Part shown: one piece after another, positions 1-6,174 of the stretch | Layout of the letters: each line of letters begins with the position of its first letter | Position numbering within the stretch: position 1 is the stretch's first letter | Source: Comamonadaceae bacterium | Lineage (GTDB): Bacteria; Pseudomonadota; Gammaproteobacteria; Burkholderiales; Burkholderiaceae | NCBI GenBank assembly: GCA_947374535.1 | Contig: CANCCJ010000117.1 | Span: 1-8,130, forward strand | Direction: 5' to 3' | Length of the DNA: 8,130 bases | Made by a program: the position numbers and the translations under genes | The notes under the pieces: generated by a model | Seen by the model: only the letters and a program-made list of their open reading frames with translations | The model's database searches: none | Told to the model about the DNA's origin: nothing

Positions 1-56
1 TTGGCATGCTCGGCTTTGTCGCCAAACAAGTGTTGATTTGGATCATGGAGGGCTAA
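1..56 (+). CDS. C-terminal end of an unidentified plus-strand protein, possibly a small membrane protein (partial)
   Basis: The third plus frame is open from the left edge and ends at TAA (54-56). The visible tail is GMLGFVAKQVLIWIMEG, a hydrophobic stretch with one lysine, which looks like the last membrane helix of a small inner-membrane protein rather than random translation. The ending resembles what I recall of the short DUF2788 proteins of proteobacteria, but 17 residues are too few to assign a family. The gene converges on livF, with 32 nt between the two stop codons. The start and most of the gene lie outside the window. That it is coding at all is inference from the amino-acid character and from the hairpin placed at its stop codon. 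Confidence 0.45.
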   Translation, partial: GMLGFVAKQVLIWIMEG

Positions 57-62
57 GCCCTC
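48..62. terminator. Small inverted repeat at the convergent junction, possible weak bidirectional terminator
   Basis: A perfect 6-bp inverted repeat, GAGGGC-TAA-GCCCTC, spans these positions, and a G-U pair (47/63) could lengthen the RNA stem to 7 bp in the plus direction. The 3-nt loop is exactly the TAA stop of the plus-strand gene. It lies 26 nt past the livF stop on the minus strand. Neither side has a clear U-tract, so a standard intrinsic terminator is not shown. It may only slow polymerase or protect a 3' end. Confidence 0.35.
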
Positions 63-88
63 TTCTGCGCGACTGAACTGCCTAGCGC

Positions 89-817
89 TTACTCGCCCAA
101 ATAAGCCTCGCGCACTTTCGGGTCGTGCAGCATCTCTCGGGCATCGCCATGCAAGGTGATGAGGCCCGACTCCATCACATAACCACGGTCTGCAATTTGC
201 AACGCACGGCTGGCGTTTTGTTCGACCAATAAAATCGTCACGCCTTGGGCTGAGACCTCTTGAATCACCTCAAAAATCTTGTCCACCATGATGGGTGACA
301 AACCCATCGACGGCTCGTCGAGCAACAACACTTTGGGGCGACTCATCAACGCGCGACCCATGGCCAACATTTGCTGCTCACCACCCGACATCGTGCCTGC
401 CAATTGGTCACGGCGCTCTTTGAGACGTGGGAAGGTGGTGAACACCCGTTCGATGTCTTCGGCAATGACGGCGTTGTCATCACGAATATACGCACCCATT
501 TGCAGGTTCTCCACAATCGTCATGCGGGTGAACACGCCACGGCCTTCGGGCACCATGGCTAGGCCTTGTTGCACCAAGTCCCAAGGGCCCTGGCCGTCAA
601 TGGTTTTGCCTGCCAACTCAATGTGGCCGGCACCCAAAGGCAATAGGCCCGTGATGGCTTTCATGGTGGTGGTTTTGCCTGCGCCGTTAGAGCCGATGAG
701 CGAGACCAACTCGCCCTCGCGCACCTCTAGGCTCACGCCTTTGACGGCTTGAATGCCGCCGTAGCCCACCTTCACATCGCTGACCTTCAGCAACACGGCT
801 GCGTTGTTGTGTTTCAT
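89..817 (-). CDS. livF: Branched-chain amino acid-type ABC transporter, ATP-binding protein LivF
   Basis: One of the two cytoplasmic ATPases that should power import through LivH/LivM. The 242-residue product has Walker A GSNGAGKT (42-49), the LivF-specific VPEGR sequence where most ABC ATPases have the Q-loop (89-93), signature MSGGEQQ (143-149), Walker B VLLLDEP with catalytic Glu168, and the VEQN switch (198-201) where Gln replaces the usual His, as in E. coli LivF. Length fits the family (about 235-240). An upstream ATG at 862 would add 15 residues overlapping livG. The start at 817 is preferred because a GGGGGG ribosome site lies 7 nt upstream and it begins 1 nt after the livG stop. It is the last gene of the minus-strand run. 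The substrate class (leucine/isoleucine/valine, or other amino acids, amides or urea) cannot be set from the ATPase alone. Confidence 0.95.
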   Translation of the reverse strand: MKHNNAAVLLKVSDVKVGYGGIQAVKGVSLEVREGELVSLIGSNGAGKTTTMKAITGLLPLGAGHIELAGKTIDGQGPWDLVQQGLAMVPEGRGVFTRMTIVENLQMGAYIRDDNAVIAEDIERVFTTFPRLKERRDQLAGTMSGGEQQMLAMGRALMSRPKVLLLDEPSMGLSPIMVDKIFEVIQEVSAQGVTILLVEQNASRALQIADRGYVMESGLITLHGDAREMLHDPKVREAYLGE

Positions 818-818
818 C

Positions 819-1607
819 TCAATGCCCCCCATGTTCTGATTGCGTGCCGAGATAGGCTTCAATCACTTGTGGGTTGCGCTGCACCTCGGCAGGTGTGCCT
901 TGGGCAATCACCTTGCCGTAGTCGAGCACGGTCACGCGGTCGCACAAGCCCATGACCAACTTCACATCGTGCTCAATCAACAGTACCGTGCGATGGTCAC
1001 GGCGAATTTTGTCGATCAACTCACGCAGTTGTACTTTTTCAGTGGCATTCATGCCAGCCGCAGGCTCGTCCAGTGCAATGAGCTGCGGGTCGGTGGCCAA
1101 GGCGCGGGCGATTTCTAGGCGGCGTTGGTCGCCATAACTCAGGGTGCGAGCTTTGTAATCGGCCAAGTTGGCAATGCCCACATAGTCCAGCAGTTCGCGC
1201 GCACGCTGCTCAATGGCCAACTCTTCGGCTTTGAATTGGGCGGTTCTGAAAATCGCACCCAACAAGCCAGAACCTGTGCGCACATGGCGACCCACCATGA
1301 CGTTTTCTAACGCCGTCATCTCGGCAAACAAGCGAATGTTTTGAAACGTGCGGGTAATGCCCGCCTGTGCCACCAAGTGCACCTCCGTCGGTTCATAAGG
1401 TTTGCCAGCCAACTCAAAACGGCCACTGTCGGGCGTGTACAGCCCCGTGATGACGTTGAAGAAGGTGGTTTTTCCTGCCCCATTGGGGCCGATCAAACCA
1501 TAGACTTGCCCGCGTTCAATTTGCATGGCCACATCGCTAAGCGCCTGCAAACCACCGAAGCGCTTAGAGATGCCGGAGACATTCAACACCAGTTCAGGCG
1601 TGCTCAT
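819..1607 (-). CDS. livG: Branched-chain amino acid-type ABC transporter, ATP-binding protein LivG
   Basis: The partner ATPase of LivF in the importer. The 262-residue product shows Walker A GPNGAGKT (40-47), Q-loop ITRTFQN (84-90, Gln89), the LivG-type signature LSYGDQRRLEIARAL (156-170), Walker B LIALDEP (176-182, Glu181) and the switch IEHD (211-214, His213). It ends with the family's NPQVIEAYLG stretch and a short SEHGGH-type tail. Length matches LivG (about 255). The ATG overlaps the livM stop as ATGA and is preceded by a very strong ribosome site, so the start is secure. All catalytic residues are present. In the LivF/LivG pair this subunit has canonical Q and His switch residues while LivF has the altered ones, as is usual for the family. 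Confidence 0.96.
   Translation of the reverse strand: MSTPELVLNVSGISKRFGGLQALSDVAMQIERGQVYGLIGPNGAGKTTFFNVITGLYTPDSGRFELAGKPYEPTEVHLVAQAGITRTFQNIRLFAEMTALENVMVGRHVRTGSGLLGAIFRTAQFKAEELAIEQRARELLDYVGIANLADYKARTLSYGDQRRLEIARALATDPQLIALDEPAAGMNATEKVQLRELIDKIRRDHRTVLLIEHDVKLVMGLCDRVTVLDYGKVIAQGTPAEVQRNPQVIEAYLGTQSEHGGH
825..830 (-). promoter_or_regulatory. Ribosome binding site of livF, inside the end of livG
   Basis: On the minus strand this is GGGGGG, 7 nt before the ATG at 817. The same bases encode the Gly-Gly near the livG C-terminus, so the two genes share sequence here and are probably translationally coupled. This site decides the start in favour of 817 over the ATGs at 832 and 862, which have no comparable site. 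Confidence 0.7.
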
Positions 1608-2695
1608 CGCGCACCTCCTTGCGGGTTGAGGTTTTTGCCATGCTCAGGCGTGGGCCACAGCCCGCGCGGTCGCCACAGCATGATGATGGTCATGGCCAAA
1701 GCAATCAGCAACTGGCGCAAGATAGACGCATCCAAGCGGCCATCGGTCATGGCCTGCAAAGGCCCAGCCACATAACGAAGCGCTTCGGGTAAGGCCGCCA
1801 GTAACACCGCACCCAAAATGACGCCAGGCAAATGCCCCAAGCCGCCCAGCACCACCATCGCCACAATCATCACCGACTCCATCAGGCTGAAGGACTCGGG
1901 CGACACAAAGCCCTGAAAGGCGGCAAACATCGCGCCTGAGATACCACCGAAGGTAGCGCCCATGCCAAAGGCCATGAGCTTCAAGTTGCGCGTATTTAGG
2001 CCCATGGCTTTGGCCGCAATTTCGTCTTCACGAATGGCCATCCAAGCGCGTCCAATGCGGGAGTATTCAAGGCGATGACACACCACCACACTCACCACTA
2101 CCAGCGTGAGGAACAAGTAGTAATACAGCGTGACCGAGGACAACTCGATGAAGCCCAAGTCCATACGCTTGGACAGCGGGTAGCCAAACACGCTCACTGC
2201 ATCAATCTGCCCCAAGCCCTTAGGGCCATTGGTGATGTTGACGGGGTGGTCAAGGTTGTTCAAAAACACACGGATGATTTCGCCAAAACCCAAGGTGACG
2301 ATGGCCAAATAATCGCCACGCAGCTTCAAGGTCGGTGCGCCCAACAGCACACCAAACAAACCTGCCAAGCCCGCTGCCATGGGCAGCACCAGCCACAAGC
2401 TCAGGTGCAAGCCATCAGGAAACATCACGGCAATCCAAGGAAACACCTCGGTCAAATGGGGTGAGGCCAACAAGCCAAACAAATACGCACCCACAGCAAA
2501 GAAAGCCACATAGCCCAAGTCGAGCAAGCCGGCGTAACCCACCACAATGTTCAAGCCCAGCGCCAGCAACACATACAACAGCGACATGTCGGCAATGCGC
2601 ACCCACGCATTGCCAAAGCTTTGCAGCACCAGTGGCAAGGCCAACAGTACAGCGGCCATGAGCCAGCGATTAGAAAAAATTTTGTGCGTCAACAT
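1604..2695 (-). CDS. livM: Branched-chain amino acid-type ABC transporter permease LivM
   Basis: Inner-membrane permease that pairs with LivH to form the translocation path. The 363-residue product is hydrophobic, with multiple membrane segments. It carries the LivM hallmarks LGLNIVVGYAGLLDLGYVAFFAVGAY (residues about 46-71), GDYLAIVTLGFGEIIRVF (127-144), the cytoplasmic coupling loop GRAWMAIREDEIAAKAMG (215-232) that docks on the ATPases, and VVLGGLGHLPGVILGA (281-296). It lacks the longer N-terminal extension of E. coli LivM (425 aa), as is common in the wider family. A TTG at 2701 overlaps the livH stop and would add two residues. ATG at 2695 is chosen because AGGG (2703-2706) is 7 nt from it and only 1 nt from the TTG. 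It starts 2 nt after livH and overlaps livG by 4 nt. Confidence 0.95.
   Translation of the reverse strand: MLTHKIFSNRWLMAAVLLALPLVLQSFGNAWVRIADMSLLYVLLALGLNIVVGYAGLLDLGYVAFFAVGAYLFGLLASPHLTEVFPWIAVMFPDGLHLSLWLVLPMAAGLAGLFGVLLGAPTLKLRGDYLAIVTLGFGEIIRVFLNNLDHPVNITNGPKGLGQIDAVSVFGYPLSKRMDLGFIELSSVTLYYYLFLTLVVVSVVVCHRLEYSRIGRAWMAIREDEIAAKAMGLNTRNLKLMAFGMGATFGGISGAMFAAFQGFVSPESFSLMESVMIVAMVVLGGLGHLPGVILGAVLLAALPEALRYVAGPLQAMTDGRLDASILRQLLIALAMTIIMLWRPRGLWPTPEHGKNLNPQGGAR
1612..1620 (-). promoter_or_regulatory. Exceptionally strong ribosome binding site of livG
   Basis: On the minus strand this reads AAGGAGGTG, a 9-nt match to the usual anti-Shine-Dalgarno end of 16S rRNA, 4 nt before the livG ATG and inside the last codons of livM. 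It is much stronger than any other ribosome site in the window and fixes the livG start. Confidence 0.8.
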
Positions 2696-2697
2696 GG

Positions 2698-3627
2698 TCA
2701 AGCCCTATCTGCCACACGCTCGCCCAACAGGCCCGAAGGACGCAGCGTGAGCGTGACGATCAGCACAATGAACGCCAAAATGTCGGTGTAGTGGCTACCC
2801 AACACACCACCGGTGAGCTCGCCCAAGTAGCCTGAGCCAATCGACTCAATCAGACCCAACAGCAAGCCGCCCACCACCGCGCCACCTAAGTTGCCAATAC
2901 CGCCAAACACCGCCGCCGTGAAAGCTTTGAGCCCCGGCAAAAAACCCATGGCATGGTGGGCCGTGCCGTAATTCATGGCCCACATCACACCCGCAATCGT
3001 GGCCAACACCGCTCCGATGATGAAGGTGGCCGAAATCACCACATCAGGCTTCACACCCATGAGGCTAGCCACGCGTGGGTTCTCCGCAGTGGCACGCATG
3101 GCGCGACCCAGCTTGGTGCGGTTGACCAACCATGACAGCACGGCCAAAGCCACTGCGGTCAGGCCCAAAATCATCAGTTGCGTGGGCGTGATGACGGCCT
3201 CACCAATTTCAAACGGCGTGGTGGGCAAGAGCGCCGGGAAAGGTTTGTAGTTGGGTTTCCAAACAATCATGGCGAGTGTTTGCAACAAGATAGACATGCC
3301 AATGGCGGTGATGAGCGGGGCCAATTTGGGCGCATTGCGCAGCGGACGATAGGCAATTTTTTCAATCGCATAGTTCAGTGCCGCCGCCGCGATAGACGCC
3401 AACACCATCGACATAAGCAACAGCACCCAGCCTGGGGTATCAGGCATGAGGGGCTGCAACAGCCCGATGACCGACCAGCTGCACAAAGCACCAATCATCA
3501 ACACCTCGCCGTGCGCGAAATTGATGAGGTTGATGATGCCGTAGACCATGGTGTAACCCAAAGCCACCAGCGCGTACATGCTGCCGAGCACCAAGCCGTT
3601 GATGACTTGTTGAAGCAAGACGTCCAT
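2698..3627 (-). CDS. livH: Branched-chain amino acid-type ABC transporter permease LivH
   Basis: The second inner-membrane permease. The 309-residue product matches the family length (E. coli 308). It opens with the typical QQVINGLVLGSMYALVALGY helix, followed by GYTMVYGIINLINFAHGE (24-41), the coupling loop GRAMRATAENPRVASLMGV (174-192) and the C-terminal FGGIGNLGGAVVGGLLLG block (241-258). ATG at 3627 lies 3 nt past the rarA stop. An AGGT (3637-3640), 9 nt upstream inside the last rarA codons, is a plausible ribosome site. No room is left for an intergenic promoter, so expression must come by readthrough from rarA and genes above it, or from a promoter inside rarA that I could not identify. 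There is no periplasmic binding-protein gene on either side of the four liv genes in this window. Confidence 0.96.
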   Translation of the reverse strand: MDVLLQQVINGLVLGSMYALVALGYTMVYGIINLINFAHGEVLMIGALCSWSVIGLLQPLMPDTPGWVLLLMSMVLASIAAAALNYAIEKIAYRPLRNAPKLAPLITAIGMSILLQTLAMIVWKPNYKPFPALLPTTPFEIGEAVITPTQLMILGLTAVALAVLSWLVNRTKLGRAMRATAENPRVASLMGVKPDVVISATFIIGAVLATIAGVMWAMNYGTAHHAMGFLPGLKAFTAAVFGGIGNLGGAVVGGLLLGLIESIGSGYLGELTGGVLGSHYTDILAFIVLIVTLTLRPSGLLGERVADRA

Positions 3628-3630
3628 TTG

Positions 3631-4920
3631 TTATTTACCTGCTTGTTTATTTTTGTCGCGCAAGTGGCGCAATTTGTCGGCGATTTTGATCTCTAAACCG
3701 CGCTCCACAGGGCGGTAAAAGCCCGTATTTTCTAGGCCTTCGGGCATGTAGTTTTCGCCCGCTGCAAAGCCATCTTCTTCATCATGGGCATAGCGGTAGC
3801 CTTTGCCCCAGTCCATCTCTTTCATCATCTTTGTGGGGGCATTACGCAAATGCATGGGCACGGGGCGTGTGCCGTCTTTTTTAATGAGGGCTTTGGCTTC
3901 GTTGTAGGCCTTGTAGACCGCATTGGACTTTGGCGCGACCGCCAAATACACCACGCATTCAGCCAAGGCCAACTCGCCTTCGGGCGAGCCCAAACGCTCG
4001 TACACCTCGGCAGCATCCAGCGCCAAGCGCAAAGCGCGTGGGTCGGCCAAGCCAATATCCTCAGCAGCCATGCGAATCAAACGGCGCGCCATGTATTTGG
4101 GCTCCGCACCACCATCGAGCATGCGCACCAACCAATACAAAGCCGCATCGGGGTCAGAACCGCGCACCGATTTGTGCAGCGCGCTGATGGTGTCGTAAAA
4201 CTGCTCGCCGCCTTTGTCGTAGCGGCGCATGCGCTCGCCCAAGACACGCATCAACCATGCGTCGTTGATTTCTTCAAGCTTCTCGCGGTGGGCTGCGACA
4301 GCCAACGTTTCCAAAGTATTGAGCAATCTGCGCGCATCGCCATCGGCATACGCGATGAGTCGCTGCAAGGCGGCGTTTTCCAAGGCAGGCACAGCACCCA
4401 TGGCTTGTGCTTTGGCAATGATTTGGGCGAGGTCTTTTTCGTTGAGCGACTGCAACACATACACAGCAGCACGCGACAGCAAGGCTGAGTTCACCTCGAA
4501 CGACGGGTTCTCGGTCGTCGCACCAATGAAGGTGAACAAACCCGACTCGACATGCGGCAAGAACGCGTCTTGCTGGCTCTTGTTAAAGCGGTGCACCTCG
4601 TCCACAAACATGATGGTGCGTTTGGGGTCGAGCGAATCGCGGGCGGCGATGGCTTGCTCCACCGATTCGCGAATTTCTTTCACGCCACCCAGCACGGCGC
4701 TGATGGACAAAAACTGCGCATCAAATGCATCGGCCATCAAACGGGCAATGGTGGTTTTACCGACACCGGGCGGTCCCCACAAAATGCAGCTGTGCGGTTG
4801 GCCTGACTCAAACGCCACCCGTAACGCCATGCCCTCGCCCAGCAAATGCTGCTGGCCAATGACTTCGCCCAGCGTGCGTGGACGCAAGCGCTCGGCAAGG
4901 GGAATGTGGGTGGAAGACAC
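3631..4920 (-). CDS. rarA: Replication-associated recombination protein A (MgsA/RarA, AAA+ ATPase)
   Basis: Clamp-loader-related AAA+ ATPase that acts at stalled replication forks and single-strand gaps. With the GTG start it has 429 residues (E. coli 447). It shows PLAERLRP and IGQQHLLG (21-28) at the N-terminus, Walker A GPPGVGKT (49-56), Walker B MFVDEVHRF (104-112), the family block FNKSQQDAFLPH, sensor 1 GATTENPSF (133-141), arginine finger in SALLSRA (Arg150), sensor 2 GDARRLLNTLE (194-204), and the C-terminal tetramer region with HKSVRGSDPDAALYW and HLRNAPTK (357-364). All active residues are present. The frame is open to a TTG at 4977 that overlaps the glycosylase stop and has AGGT 8 nt upstream, giving 448 aa. 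I prefer GTG 4920 because the extra 19 codons are rich in CTA/TTA leucine codons, unlike the rest of the gene, and are not like family members I recall. The start remains uncertain. Confidence 0.96.
   Translation of the reverse strand: MSSTHIPLAERLRPRTLGEVIGQQHLLGEGMALRVAFESGQPHSCILWGPPGVGKTTIARLMADAFDAQFLSISAVLGGVKEIRESVEQAIAARDSLDPKRTIMFVDEVHRFNKSQQDAFLPHVESGLFTFIGATTENPSFEVNSALLSRAAVYVLQSLNEKDLAQIIAKAQAMGAVPALENAALQRLIAYADGDARRLLNTLETLAVAAHREKLEEINDAWLMRVLGERMRRYDKGGEQFYDTISALHKSVRGSDPDAALYWLVRMLDGGAEPKYMARRLIRMAAEDIGLADPRALRLALDAAEVYERLGSPEGELALAECVVYLAVAPKSNAVYKAYNEAKALIKKDGTRPVPMHLRNAPTKMMKEMDWGKGYRYAHDEEDGFAAGENYMPEGLENTGFYRPVERGLEIKIADKLRHLRDKNKQAGK
3637..3640 (-). promoter_or_regulatory. 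Probable ribosome binding site of livH within the rarA 3' end
   Basis: Minus-strand AGGT, 9 nt before the livH ATG, placed in the last sense codons of rarA in a locally A-rich stretch. It is a modest match, but it is the only candidate and it links translation of livH to the end of rarA. Confidence 0.5.
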
Positions 4921-4973
4921 GCTTAAAAAGGCTTTGATTTGTAAAAGTTGTGAGTGTAGCGAAGGGGCTAGCG
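4921..4973 (-). other. AT-richer gap before rarA (or N-terminal extension of rarA)
   Basis: This 53-nt stretch between the glycosylase stop and the preferred rarA GTG is the only sizeable gap in the run. It holds A/T tracts and, read in the rarA frame, four of five leucine codons are CTA or TTA, which fits non-coding DNA. A TTGACG at 4972-4977 resembles a sigma-70 -35 box, but the nearest -10-like TACACT is only 13 nt away, so I do not call a promoter. Confidence 0.4.
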
Positions 4974-5492
4974 TCAACGCAGCAAACCTGCCATTTGAAA
5001 CACCTCACGCCAAGCCGCCAACTTGCGCGCCAACGTCCAGCTGGCATTCGCTGGGCTGGTCGATGGCAGGCGGTGCACGGGCAAGCCCAGAGCGCGGGTG
5101 AGCTTGGCATGCTTAAAGCTCTCCCCGCCGTTGTGCGCAATGGCTACCAGCGCAGGGCAACGTGTGCGCAAGCTTTGTAAATCGTTGGGCTGCGCGTTTT
5201 GAATGTTGGCGTCTAGGCTGCCTTCGCGCTCACAGGAGGCGTACACATCCCACAAGCCCACGCCTTGGTTCAGCAACCACTGCACACGTTCGGCATAGGC
5301 CATGGTCAGCACAATGGCCGCATCGGACGACAACAGCGTGGCCATGATTTTCCAAAACTGGTTTTGCGGATGGCCGTAGTACTGCTGCGCACGCAACGAG
5401 GCCACGCCCGGAAAACTGCCCAGCACCACCAAGCGCGTATGGGCGTCGAGCAAAGGCGGTAAGCCTTGCAACACGGGCACAGCCTCCGTCAT
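4974..5492 (-). CDS. DNA-deoxyinosine (hypoxanthine) glycosylase, uracil-DNA glycosylase superfamily
   Basis: Small base-excision repair enzyme predicted to remove deaminated bases, chiefly hypoxanthine, from DNA. The 172-residue product has the superfamily's first motif as LGSFPG (24-29), then SL (32-33) and YYGHPQNQFWKI (38-49), and near the C-terminus LPSTSPAN (142-149), the second motif. This pattern fits the family-6 (HDG-type) glycosylases and the protein family named DNA-deoxyinosine glycosylase, rather than Mug, whose first motif is GINPG. Asn44 in the HPQN segment is a likely functional residue by family analogy. ATG 5492 starts 8 nt after lolA. A TTG at 5504 overlapping the lolA stop would add four residues. 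Neither has a clear ribosome site. In E. coli nothing lies between lolA and rarA, so its place here is unusual but fits a DNA-maintenance cluster. Substrate specificity is inferred from family only. Confidence 0.88.
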   Translation of the reverse strand: MTEAVPVLQGLPPLLDAHTRLVVLGSFPGVASLRAQQYYGHPQNQFWKIMATLLSSDAAIVLTMAYAERVQWLLNQGVGLWDVYASCEREGSLDANIQNAQPNDLQSLRTRCPALVAIAHNGGESFKHAKLTRALGLPVHRLPSTSPANASWTLARKLAAWREVFQMAGLLR

Positions 5493-5500
5493 GTCTGGGT

Positions 5501-6169
5501 TCAAGGACGGATAACGCTCACGCCTTTGGGCGACACAAAGTTAAACTGAGCCGCGCCGAGGTTCGCAGGGTTCACTTCAAAGCGTTCAAAACTCAGCACC
5601 GAGCGCTGGCCCATAGCGTCAAAAATTTCTAGCTTGCCTAAGCTCACTTGAGCGGCATCCGCACGCAAGCCCATGCGTACCGATTGGATGGTGCTCTCGC
5701 GATTCTTTGGCGTAGCTTGCACCCACTGCAAACCATCCGCATCGGCTTGAGCCTCCAGCGTGAACTCTTTTTGCAAAGCGCCTAAGTCAGCGGCTGTCGC
5801 GACCAATGCGGCAGGCGTGCTGCTCAAGGATTGCGTCTGTTTGCGTGCTGTCACTTGCTCAAGGTCGGCGTCATACAGCCACAATGTTTGGCCATCGGCC
5901 ACGATGACTTGCGGGAACGGCTTGAGGTAGTCGAAACGAAAACGCGTGGGACGCACGAACGAAAACTGACCTGTGGATGTTTTGCTGCGAGCCGTGGTCT
6001 GCCCCGACTTGGCAGGCGATGTGACGACTTGCGTGAAGTCAGCGCGCCCCGCTTTGGTGGACTTCAAAAAAGTCTCCAACGTGTCCAAGCTGCCGGCACA
6101 AGCTGCACTTGCACACCAAGCAACGGCGGCGCAGAGGGCGATGACTCGCGCATTCAAACGCTTATTCAT
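5501..6169 (-). CDS. lolA: Outer-membrane lipoprotein carrier protein LolA
   Basis: Periplasmic chaperone that takes lipoproteins from the LolCDE complex and passes them to the outer membrane. The 222-residue precursor has a signal peptide: basic MNKRLNAR, then hydrophobic VIALCAAVAWCASA, with likely cleavage after ACA (residue 25). The mature part has the LolA features RADFTQ, GQFSFVRPTRFRFDY, a DGQTLWLYDADLEQVT strand region and the C-terminal FNFVSPKGVSVI, matching E. coli FTFTPPQGVTV in kind. A GTG at 6178 overlapping the ftsK stop would add three residues. ATG 6169 gives a normal signal peptide, with only a weak GAG ribosome site. It follows ftsK by 5 nt, the same order as in E. coli (ftsK-lolA-rarA). 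A lipidated alternative is unlikely: the cysteines near the cleavage site are not in a lipobox context. Confidence 0.95.
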   Translation of the reverse strand: MNKRLNARVIALCAAVAWCASAACAGSLDTLETFLKSTKAGRADFTQVVTSPAKSGQTTARSKTSTGQFSFVRPTRFRFDYLKPFPQVIVADGQTLWLYDADLEQVTARKQTQSLSSTPAALVATAADLGALQKEFTLEAQADADGLQWVQATPKNRESTIQSVRMGLRADAAQVSLGKLEIFDAMGQRSVLSFERFEVNPANLGAAQFNFVSPKGVSVIRP

Positions 6170-6174
6170 CTCGT

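Noticed and set aside
57..88. GCGC...GCGC inverted repeat just past the livF stop as a terminator
   Set aside because: The arms are 4 bp with a 14-nt loop and no U-tract, too weak to support.
815..862. LivF start at 862 with a 15-residue N-terminal extension
   Set aside because: It would overlap livG by 44 nt, has no ribosome site, and adds residues not typical of LivF. ATG 817 has a good ribosome site and begins 1 nt after the livG stop.
3641..3720. Possible promoter for the liv genes within the rarA 3' end (TTGCGC with an A-rich downstream stretch)
   Set aside because: The boxes match the sigma-70 consensus at about three of six positions each. This is no better than chance in A-rich coding sequence.
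4950..4977. TTGACG with TACACT as a promoter before rarA
   Set aside because: The -35 match is good, but the spacer is only 13 nt and no suitable -10 box occurs at 16-18 nt.
4229..5101. Plus-strand open frame of 290 codons opposite rarA and the glycosylase gene
   Set aside because: It is fully antisense to conserved genes, has a composition-driven sequence rich in S, A, T and K with no recognisable motif, and spans two real genes. It is a shadow of codon bias.
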